This document shows, one piece after another, positions 37,001 through 49,000 of a stretch of DNA of 64,000 nucleotides. The number at the start of each line of letters is the position of its first letter. Position 1 is the stretch's first letter. The translations under genes and the position numbers were made by a program. Origin of the DNA: Chaetoderma sp. LZ-2023a (taxonomy: Eukaryota; Mollusca; Caudofoveata; Chaetodermatida; Chaetodermatidae). The notes beneath the pieces are model-generated. The model worked only from the letters and a program-made list of their open reading frames with translations, was not told the origin of the DNA and ran no database searches. The stretch covers positions 80,726,402-80,790,401 of the forward strand of contig CM067371.1 of the NCBI GenBank assembly GCA_034401795.1, given 5' to 3'.

Positions 37001-40000
37001 TCCATATTCAGGATTATTTTTGACACAAAGATTTTAAGTGCCAATGGGTAACCAGCAGACCATTGTCGCTAAAAATTTGTTAAATCATGTCAGCTACATG
37101 TATCATCCAGCAATGCAATTTACATACTTGGGGCACAAGGAACTTGCCCTTTGACCTGAACATCAATAGACTTCTTTGATCAGATCTGTCACTCAAGCAT
37201 CTGACATCATCACAATCATAGTGACATGTACATCCATCATGAAAATCTAAGTCTGCTAGGATGTGTACAAATTTGAATTTCTTTGATGAATTTACAATTT
37301 AATAGACATTCTCTTGAATATTTTTAAACTAATATGATGTAGCCAACTCCCCGTCAAATTAGTTTCACAATGTTAAACAGCTCACAAGTACATGCATAAT
37401 TATCTTGAAATTAGGATTCTGGGAATTCAGGATTCAAAGTAAATAAATCGATTCCAATCAGCATAATGTGGGTGGAACTTAGCTAGTCATGGATCCATCC
37501 ATTTTGGTGAATATCCCCCTAGTTGAACTCTTAATAAACGCAATTTCTATAAAATTGTGTCAACTCAACCTTAACCCTTTCACCCTCGAATTACAGTAGT
37601 TCAACAAAATTAAAATCTCATAGAAAATGTCCATTAGCAGATTGAGATAAAAACTTTTTGGAAATTTCCCACTGGAATGACTGGCTCAGTTATTGAGGCA
37701 GTCATTCCAGAGGTAATTTTTCAAAAATTCAGGCATTTAAGAACACTAGTTATCATCTGGAAATATAAGTTTCAGAAATGTGTTATCATGAACATGACCT
37801 TTGACCTTTAACTAATAGCCATGTTTCTATGGAGCACGAGAGCATTACCCAGACCAAATTCAGGGGGGGGGGGGAAACGGAGTTAAGGTGTGAAAATGAA
37901 AACAGGGCAGGCACATTAACATGCATATACACATACCCATACATGTACATACACGTAGAACAAATTACACAAGCACTATATAGTCCCCCATCGACTTATA
38001 TTGGGGGGAGCGGGTAGGGGGTGGGTGCTAATCGCAAGTCTTAGCAATAATATAATAATAAACATAACATCTGATGAATAAATATATATATAGTCAAATG
38101 GTTAAAATGTATTATTATCATGACTATCATACATTTGTATATGGGGTACTAACTACACGCCCGTACATACACAGTAGTCTCTGATTGACTTCTCTAGTAT
38201 GCCTGATGCTTGCTCGCTTAGTAGTGAGACAGTCTGAATGATCTGATCACTGTGAGTTGGCGCCCTTTATACTCTCCCACTCGCTGACCAGAAATGAATT
38301 GGAACATTCCAACATTGGACATTTTTGTAACCTTTTGCCGGTGCAACACTTTTTGGCGGTGCTAGATTTGGCCTTTTTGGCTGTGTAGTGGTGCACTTTT
38401 TTGGCAGTGCACCATGTTTGGCAGTGCAGATTTTTTGGTGCTACAAGCTTTATTGCGGTGCCAGGCAAATTTGGCGGTGCTCAATGTTTGGCGGTGCAGA
38501 TTTTTTTACGGTGCAACGTTTTTGGCGGCAAAAACACATTTTTTGGGTGTGCACTATTTTTCAATGGTGGAGAAATCTTTGGCAGTGCAAGCTGTTTTTT
38601 GGCGATGTTTGCATATGAGTGTACCTTCTCCCATATTGCTACTCTCCTGTGCCTTCTGAATGGCCAGCAGCTCCTCCTCGACATCAGACACATTGCGTAA
38701 TTTGATGAGTACCTCTCGCGCTTTATCAATTTCACCCCAGCTTACAAGCCAGCGTGGAGAGCGAGGGACAAAGCAGAAGCCTATGAATTGGATGCCAGCT
38801 GGTATGCCTGAAAGACCCAGCATATACCTGAAAACATGAAACAAATTGATTAAATTTAAACCCTTTAACCCTTAAATTTGTTCAACAAAATTTCAATTTT
38901 CTCATAGGAAGCGTCCATTTGCAGACTAAGATTATTTTTGAAAATTTACCACTGGAATGACTGTCATTCCAGTGGTAAATTTTCAAAAATTGTTTTCTCT
39001 TGGTCTGCAAATGGACATTTCTCGAGAACACTGCAGAAGCTGTTTTTGGCTGATATGAGTGCTAAATGGTTAACCAGAGCAAGATTATGTTTGTAATATT
39101 TATCCCAGTGCCTGGAATTACTGGTTTGCCTATTGAGCCTGTCATTCCAGTGCTAAATTCTTTAATATAATCTTCACTTCTTGGTCTACAGATGTCTTTG
39201 TCTCAAAAGTACTGCCGAAATAAAAGCTATAGCAGGTTTAAACAACCAGTTATAGATGCACAGACATAATAACGGACAGATAAAGGTTGCAGACCATGAT
39301 CAATCTGTTTGAATATACATTATCTAGATGTAGCTTCAGATTGTTAAATGTTCTAATGGAAAGTTTATTTCAACAATGACAATGTTCTTCCTAGTTAAAT
39401 TAAACTTGCAGCAGAAGCAAGATTTCGCTTACCCGTACATGTATGCATTTTAACACCGACTTTTAATAAGCTGGCATGTGTGCGTGCATGCGTCCACACA
39501 TTAGATGACAACATCAGACCAGATTAACATTTGGTCTTTTAACACAAAACTGAGTTTCCACGCCATATAATTTGGCAAGTCAATGACATGAATGACACAC
39601 TGGCGAGAGGTTAGCTAAGCTCTGCCCATTTTGTTATATTTGTATGCGTGCTTGTCTCGATTTTAATGCTTTGAACCATGAAATAACAGAATCCTAAATT
39701 CAAGGTAACTCTATTGTGCAGCTACACTTTTAAATATTTTGAAATTAATGCAACAGTTATATGTGTACAATCAAATGAGTTTCAAAATATTCAACAGAAT
39801 ACTATTATTAAATTGTCAATTCTTATAAAAGGCTTGTAGCATCTAAGTTGGGCTCACCAATTTTTTTCATAGTATGAGTTAGCTTGACAGGTATAGTGCA
39901 TTTATGTGTGATTTTATGAACTAACTGTCTGTGTTTCCTGAAGCTACAATATGCAAACCACCTTAAAATATATGTAGGTTTACCATATTTTGTTGAGGAT

Positions 40001-43000
40001 AAACTGTGGTATGTTACTTTGAAATAGAAAGAAGAGGAAAATATGTGATTTTTCATGGTGCAAAGCAAAAAATTGTGTTAGCATGTCTTCAGATTTTAAA
40101 AGGCAATAGAAGTTCCCCCGAATAAAGTGGCCTACAATTGTGGGCTTTAGTTTGATATATGTATTGTGTATTTTATCTTCCCAAGTGCATATTGGTTAGA
40201 AAATAATAGAAAATTGGTCTAATTAGAGATTTTATGATATGAAAGCATGGTCTATATAAAAGGCATCTGTGTGTTAATACACATGAAGTATATTGGTGTA
40301 TTCATTGCAATATATTGTACATTAATATGGTGTTATTAATTCAAGACCATACATTTGTGAAAGTAGTATGATGTTCATGTTCTGTCAAATAACACAAAAA
40401 CGGTGCACCAAATTCCGGCTGTACATCACGTTTTGATTTAATGGTTAAGAATATACCATATTCCGCTTAATAGTAGCCTATGCTCTAATAGAATCCCACC
40501 CCCTAATTTTGACTTATGAGCTCCAAGATTTCTTAGCAGTTTCAACACGGCAAAACTCTGTATTAGAAGCCCACACCCTAACTCAGCAGACTGTATAGGA
40601 AAATTTTTCTGAAGAGCAAATTTGTAAGAATAGCGTGTATAATAATAACAATCGTGTCACAGGGTGTGTCTACTTCAGACCGAACTCTGCCCTGATTCAT
40701 TCCCGGCCTCTCTAGAAGTCAATACAGGCCTCAGATTTGTAAATCTCGACCACCTATTAGATTAATACTAATAGTAGGCCATGTATGTTCAAGATATAAT
40801 AAAGTTTATTCCACACTTTTGTAGTCAAAATGCGCATAAAACAGTCTTGGCGTGATTAAATACCTTCCGTATAAATATATTTTAAGGCCAAATTTATGTA
40901 CCAAACAACAAGCATGGGAGAAATGTGCATCAATTTTGTAACACCGGTCAACATTAAATGATCCAAATGGAATTATTACGAACGACAATATAGCCGACTT
41001 CTTAAGTTGGCGAGCCAGCGGTTCTTGAGATGGGAGGCATTATGTTCTCGCGAGATATTAACGCTAACGGGAGTTTATCAAACGGGTACCCGTTTTTTAA
41101 AATCAGGATAATACTCAGTTTCTATCGCCCCATGATAATATATAGATATTTCCGAGTTCCGAGTCCCCGATTCCAGAAAATTTATATCCGAGTACTCGCT
41201 CTAAAATAAACTCTTCAATTGGAGGCGAATCACGTGATTTGTATTTTTTCGCGACGCCATTTTATATCAAATTGTGGATTCATTTTGATGTAATAAACGA
41301 ACGTTATTAAAGGATACGCAATATTTAGGCGCTCAAATCAAATAATTTCACTTCCCCGGTGATGTTTGGAGGTATACATTAAATGTAGGTGGTGGGAATT
41401 TTTACGGGAGAAAATATGTTGAATTTCCGTGGTATCAATTTTAGAAAACTTTTTTGGGAAAACTCTGTAATATAAGCCCACCCCCTTTCTCAGAGATGTT
41501 TGGTTGGAAATTGAACACCTCTTGTCCTAATAGACGCCTAGGCTACTATTAAGCGAAATACGGTACTACTTTTAATTTTTATCAATATGCCTTTTGCATA
41601 GTTCCATGATATCTACTTTTAAGCATAAAAATATTAGGAGGAAATCCACGCCCTATAAAAAGAGATTTTCTGGCTGTACATCACATTTTTGTAAATTTAG
41701 CAATATGGTAAATTACATTAGTAAACAAGCATACTGTAAGTATTGCTTTGCAATACATGTCCCCTACCTGGTGATATAAATCTTTAGAGATTGACAGTCA
41801 AAAATTTCATTAAAAATTGTCAAAAGCAGCTGAAACCTGAACTTGATCTGTAACGTCTCATAAACATAGCAATAAACCAAGTCTCAGTTATATATGGTGA
41901 AGAAGGAAAATGTCTTGAAAGCTGATATGTTTGTATTTCATAAGTCGAAAGGGGACATAACTCCATCAAAGAATGATGCAAACGCCTGAAACGCCAACTT
42001 GGTCTGTAATTTCTCATAATAAAGTAATGTACCAATTCTCAGTTGAATATCTTGAGACTGCGAGAAAAAGGGCGGAAGACTAATATTTTTCGTATTTCAT
42101 AGGTCGAAAGGGGCCATAACTCCATGAAAAATTGACAAAAATGTCTGAACCGCGAACTTGCTCTGTAACTCCTTATACTAAACCGATGCACCGATTTTCG
42201 CTCAGATATCTTGAAGAAGTGCGAAAAAAGTGCGGAAAGCTCATATTTTTTGTATTTCTTAAGTCGAAAGGGGGCATAACTCCATCAAATATTTACGCAT
42301 ATTCCTGAAACTCCAACTTGATCTGTAACTTCTCATAACAAAGCAATGTAGCAGTTCTCAGTATAATATCTTGAAAGACTGCGAAAAAAGTGCAAAAAAC
42401 TAATATATTTTGTATTTCCTAAGTCGAAAGGGGGCATAACTCCATGAAAAATTGACGAAAATGTCTGAAACTTGAACTTGCTCTGTAACCCCTTATACTC
42501 AAGCGATGTACCGATTTTTTCTTAAATATCTTGGAGTACGAAAAAAAGTGCGGAAAGCTAATATTTTTCACATTTCCTAAGTCGAAAGGGGGCATAACTC
42601 AATCAAAAATGTACGCATACGCCTCAAACTCGATCTTACTCTGTAACTCCTTATACTAAAGTGATGCACTGATTTTTGCTTAAATATCTTGAAGGAGTGT
42701 GAAAAAAAGTGCGGAAAGCTAATATTTTTCGTATAAATTTCTTAAGTCACAAGGGGGCATAACTCCATCAAAAATTGACGCATATGCCTGAAACTCGAAC
42801 TTAGTCTGTAACTTCTCATAACAAAGCATTGTAACAATTCTCAGTATAATATCTTGAAAGACTGCGGAAAAAAATGCGGAAAGCCAATGTTTTTCGTATT
42901 TCTTAAGTTGCAAGGGGGCATAACTCCATAAAAAATTGACGTAAATGCCTGAAACTCGAACTTGGTCTGTAACTTCTTATAACAAAGCAATTTAGCAATT

Positions 43001-46000
43001 TTCCATATAATATCTTGAAAGACTGCGGTAAACTAATATTTTTCGTATTTCATAAGTCGAAAGGGGGGGGGGGGGGTCATAACTCCATGAAAAATTTACG
43101 AAAATGTTGGAAACTCGAAGTTGCTCATTAACTCCTTATTCTAAAGCGATGCAGCAATTTTTGCTTAAATATCTTGAAGGAGTGCGAAAAAAGTGCGGAA
43201 AGATGATAAGGGGCTAACTCCATCAAAAATTGATGCATATGCCTGAAACTCGAACTTGGCCTGTAACTTCTCAGTGCGGAAAACAAACTGCGACAGATGG
43301 ACAGACAGACGGACAGATGGCGTGCAAACCTATAGTCCACCCCGGTATGGGGCTAAAAAGTAACAATATCAATTACATTGGTTCATTAATCAAATTACTG
43401 TCTTACATGTTAGTTTAGTGTAAAAAAGATAGATTGACACATGAATTAATTGATATTCTTCATCTATACACCTGTGCAAAAGTTAAGCACCACCCTATTT
43501 TTACGCACATGCGAGGGTATATTCATGTGCTATGAAGAAAGCAATAGCATAAACATTTATGTACCCATCCATCTTAGTGCAAGAGGTAATAATGCAACTA
43601 GAGGAATGCTGATTATGATGGTGGGGAAACACTGTATGTTTTTGTTTGAACTTGAAAACGAGGCCTGAATATGGTTACGTTGACACAACTGACAGCTATT
43701 GCCCTACAGTTGACACACGTGGCTAGATTGTCATTAATGGTGTCTGAAAACGAAGTTTAACATCTGTGCACGAGTTTCAGACTGTCATTATTAATACCGG
43801 GTATGTCCACCTTGTGCCTGGATGACGGCCTGGACACGACGTCTCATGCTGGTCACCAACCGACTGATACGCCATTGTGGTATTCGTTGCCATTCAAGAT
43901 GGAGTGCGTCTGTTAATTCCTGTAGGTTCTGCACAGGAGGATCCTTCCTTCTCACCATGTTTCCCAGAATGTCCCAGATATGCTCAATAGGGTTCATGTC
44001 AGGGCTCCTTGCTGGCCATGGTAGGGTTTCGATGGCATTCTGGCGGAGGTATTCATGCACAGCTCTAGCACGATGTGGTCGGGCGTTGTCATCCATGAAT
44101 ATAGGGTGGGTTCCAGGTGCATGATTTACAAAATAAGGGACCACAACTCTATCCAGTATGGAATCTTGATATCTTTGTCCATTTAGTGTTCCAGGTACAG
44201 TCAACAGATCCAGCTTAAAAATCAAATGAGATGCACCCCCATATCATAACGGAACCTCCACCAAATGGAACTTCTTCCATGATGTTACGTTGGTCGTACG
44301 CCGTGCGTCTGGACCTCCATACATGAGTTCGACCATCTGTGGCATGAAGCAGGAACCGACTTTCATCGGACCAGTGTACCCGTCTCCAGGATCTCATGTT
44401 CCAGTGTCTTCTTTCGTTGCACCACCTCAGACGCTCCTCTTTGTGGTGTGCAGTGAGGAGAGGACGTCTGACAGGTCTCCTAGCTTTCATGCCAGCAGCA
44501 TACAGTCTCCTTTTGACGGTAGACATTGACACTCTATTGCGCGTTTCCCATTGCTGGCTGAGCACTCTGTTGTTGGTGAATGGAGATCTCCTAACAAGGC
44601 GTACTAGGGCTCGATCATCACGGGCAGTAGTCTTCTTCGGTCTTCCAGATCTAGGCCTGTCCTTCACCTCGTTAGTTTGCCCATGATTTGCAATCAAACG
44701 ACTGATTACAGTATGGTTAATGTTCAGCTGTCTGCCAATCTCTCTGCATGACATACCAGTGGTATGCATGCCTATGATTTGCCATTTCACACGATCACTT
44801 AACCTTCGTCTTGCCATAGCGGTTCACAATCAAGAGCTAATTCTCTCTGTACAAATAAACCACGGTCATGAACACAAAATTCCTAATCTTGTCGCCTAAA
44901 TCTGTATGTAATGTTCTACACCTCAAACTGGACTTTTACATAACTGAACACGTGTGCTGTTTCCCGCCACGCACGGACATCAAGCGGCGTGAAGTCATGC
45001 ATGCATGTGCATTTCGTACTTGTAATTATGTCAGCTAACGCGGGGACAAAAAGTATGGCAGCCTAGTTGTACCATCATGTTTCTACGTTCTATTGTTTTT
45101 GCTGGTGCTTAACTTTTGCACAGGTGTATATGTACAGTTGCTTTGAAATTATTTTTGTGAAATCGGGTTATAATTTTGAAAATCTTTCTACATGAGATAA
45201 TTTATTATCATTAATGAGTTAATAAGACTAATATTGACCACTACTGAGCAGAAAATAAATAATTCACTGAGATATGTTATGTAGTATTTAGTTTCCATTC
45301 TTATGGAATTTAGCTTTTTGCTGAATTTTATGATTTTTGTAGTTCATTACATGAATAAAGTGAAGAATACAAAATAGTTATCGTTAAGGTCTGGAATTCG
45401 GTCATATTCAACTACAGTTCTATGGATTCAATTTGACACCAGCGAAAATCAATTAGACCAGCTTTGAAATTTTGACGTCTTGCTGTCTTGCTTAATGGTC
45501 ACGATTTGTAAAAAAAACCTGAAATCTTAAGTGTTTCGATGCAGCAAGCCACGAAACAACAATTTCAATGAGCAAAAACTCTTGACTTGCTGAATATTTT
45601 GAAAAAAATGTTATTGAAAGTTGTTGGTGGCTTAGCCACCAACAACTTTCAGTCAAATTGTTTTCAAAATAATTAGCAAGTTCAGAAATATAATACTTGA
45701 AATATGCTGTGTGCAAAGACTCAGCAGTGAGACAGTTAATGCTTTACAGACAATGTCCATTTGAATTTGATCATTTGTTTTGCTCATCGTCCATGATTGT
45801 ATACTTTTAACAGTCGTGATTAATTAAATAATCAAATAATTATTGCAAGCTTAATTTGTACAAATAGATATGATTATAATTTCTATTTAATAGATATTCT
45901 GCGACAATAACTCTGATACATGTACATCTTCAGTACTTACCTCCATCCACCATCTGTATAGCTGAATCCACCACCTACCATACTGGCAACAAATATACCA

Positions 46001-49000
46001 ATTGTTATCATAAGCTGATGAATATTGACTAAGCGGCCACGTATGTCTGCTTGGGCACATTCAGCGATGTAAACTGGCACCGTCATGGAGGACAGACCTA
46101 ATAGAAAGGAATAAGCAAGATAATCAAGTACACATCAGGCCACAAAAATTACACGTTCCTGCAATCCGGGAAAACAACTTTTTACCGCAAAAAAGCTAAA
46201 TTTTAACACACTGGTTGGCCTGGGGGAAGCTAGATAATGTGTTATTTTCAGGGCGTGTATTTGTACTTATGGTGACTAAATGTAATTATTTTATTTAGTT
46301 TTAATCGTTTACCACTCGAAACAACCACATTTTTTCAAGAAAATTTAAATTTATATACCAAGAGAAGACTGTTTTTGAAAATTTACCGCAAAAATCACTG
46401 GCGAGCCTAAGTCCAGTTCTTAAATTTTCAAAAATAGTCTTCTATAGACGCCGTTTTTGCTCGATAGGATATAGCGTTAATATAATGATTGAGTTGGTAT
46501 TTACAAGGATTCTGTAGTCTATAGCTTACAACAATACATATTTTCAACATAATTTACATAAATGGGGCAATCTGGAAGTACAGTTGGGCAACCTACATGT
46601 AATTTAAATGGTGTACTTGCCCCTGCGGCCCAATATTTTTATAATTTTTTAGCCCTGCACATATGTTCAAGGCCAATCAAACACTTATATAGCAAACCCT
46701 TTATCATGTTTATTGGTCAAATTTGGTCAAGAAAATTTAAATATTTGTTTATTTAATGTGTATTTGAAACCCAAGAGAAGGCTACATTGTATTTGTTAAG
46801 ATTTACCACTGGCTGGCGTAGTTATGGAGGTAGGCATTCCTGTGGTAAACTTTCAGAAATACTCATCTCTTGTCCAGCAAATGATAATTAGTCTGGGCCA
46901 CTGCAGGGGCCAGTTTGTGGCCCGCTTGACCATTAAAGGGTTACATAGCTATACATGCAAATTGAACAAGGTACATGCCCCTCACCTGGAAATTTGGCCT
47001 GTAAGATAGTTGTATATAATAAAAAAAAATTTATGATTTGCCGTAAATAATTGAAAGATCCAAGATGGCCACCTGAAAGATTGACCATTCAAAATTCTGT
47101 ATACAAATTCTGAGGCCTACCAGCCATGTCGGTATAGGGATTTGGTATATAATTTCCGAAGCCTGTCACCATAGTGACCTTCCAGCCAAGTTTAGTTGAA
47201 ATCGCATAAGCAGTTAATCAGTAGTTTCTGAACATCTTTGGAATGTTCAAGTTGGATGCAGGAATAATTGATCAATGAAAATTCTGTATAGTACAGAAGT
47301 CTTAAGCCTATCACAACAGCGTCATTACTGCTATGTTTGGTTTAAATCAGTCAAATGCTTAATGATGTGGTCTTTTACTTGATTTCCCACATATTTTCGT
47401 CAAATCAAAGATGGCCACCGGGTAAACTGACAATGTACAAGTTCTGATGTCTACATCCATACAGTTTCGTTGAAATTGACCAAGTGGGTCAAGTCTACGG
47501 AATACATAGGAGTAGACCTTTAGCCGATTTATTGAATTTTGGGAGGAAAATTCAAGTCTATATAAATCTATACAGAATTTGAACGTTACATGTACAACCA
47601 TAGGGTCCTTTCAGCCATGTTTGATTGAAATCGGCAAAGGAGTTAATGAGGCATAGTAAACTTTTGGCATGTTTGGAAAGTAAAAGATGGCCGCCTGAAA
47701 AATGACTAATCACCACACGGTCATTCCACGCAAGTGTGGTTGAAGTTGGCCCAACAGTAAATTAAATGAGTCATAGCTTTAAGCAAATGTTGATGGACGC
47801 TGGAGAGTAAGACACAGAGAGACATACAGACAGACAGACAATGGATGGTCGCCATGCCTAAGATCACTTAGCCAAGCACCGCTATGGTGAGCTAAAAATC
47901 AAGCAATAAGCGTACTATAGAAGTTATGAAATCTAACCCCACATAGGCCCATAGGGTATATTAAACACAAGTTCACTTGAAATCGCGCAAGCGGTTAATG
48001 AGCAATAGGCTTTTAACTGATTTCCAACATTTCCATAAAATTCTGTATACATGTTTTGAAGCCTACCAAAATAGGGTACTTCATGCCACAGCTACTTTAA
48101 ATCGGTCATGGTTAAGGATGTGTTAAAGTGTAGTCTTTTACTCGAGTTCTGGAAAATTTTCCAAGATGGGTGCCAGCAAAACTGGCAAATCAAAATTCTG
48201 CATAGTTCTGAAGCAGTAAGTTTTTTAAAATAGCCTTCACTTGGCCTGCAAATGGGCATTTCTCAAGACGAATGAAGAGGCCATGTTTTGCCCGGTTTGA
48301 CAATTAACCCTTTAACCCTCATATTAGCCAAAAATGGCATCTCCAGTGGTCTTGAGAAATGTCCTTTTGCAGACCAAGAGAAGACTATTTTTGAAAATCT
48401 ACCACTGGAATGACTGGCTCGATAATCGAGCCAGGGATAACAGTGATAAATTTTCAATAATAGTCTTCTCTTGATCTGCAAAAGGACATTTCTCAAGACC
48501 ACTGGAGATGCCATTTTTGGCTAATATGAGGGGTAAAGGGTTAATTGTCAAACCTGGCAAAAAATTGAAATTTTCTTGAACAAATTCGAGGGTTAAAGGG
48601 TTTAAGTGTAACATGTACGTATGTAAGTTGATCCAAGAGAGGTTAATACATGTATCTAAAAGATACTATGTGCTTTCTTGACCATTTTTAAAACACACAA
48701 ATTTGTTCAAGAAAAATTTTCTCATAGGAAATTCCCAGTTGCAGACCAAGAAGACTATTTTTGAAAACTTACCAACTGGAATGACTGGCTCGGTTATCGA
48801 TCCAGGCATTCCAGTGATAAATTTTCTAAAATAATCTTCTCTTGGTCTGCAAATCGACATTTCTCAAGACCCCTGCAGAAGTCATTTTTGGCTGATATAA
48901 GTGTCAAAGGCTTAATGTTTGAGTAGTACTTGTACATACAAATAACATACCTATCCCCATGCCAACAATGATCCGTCCCATCACAAGCATCTCCTTGCTA

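Noticed and set aside
38388..38735. Several overlapping plus- and minus-strand frames next to exon 3
   Set aside because: They overlap exon 3 antisense or the TTTGGCGGTGCA repeat and have skewed, repeat-driven composition.
43822..44686. Plus-strand frames over the Tc1 element
   Set aside because: Antisense shadows of the transposase.
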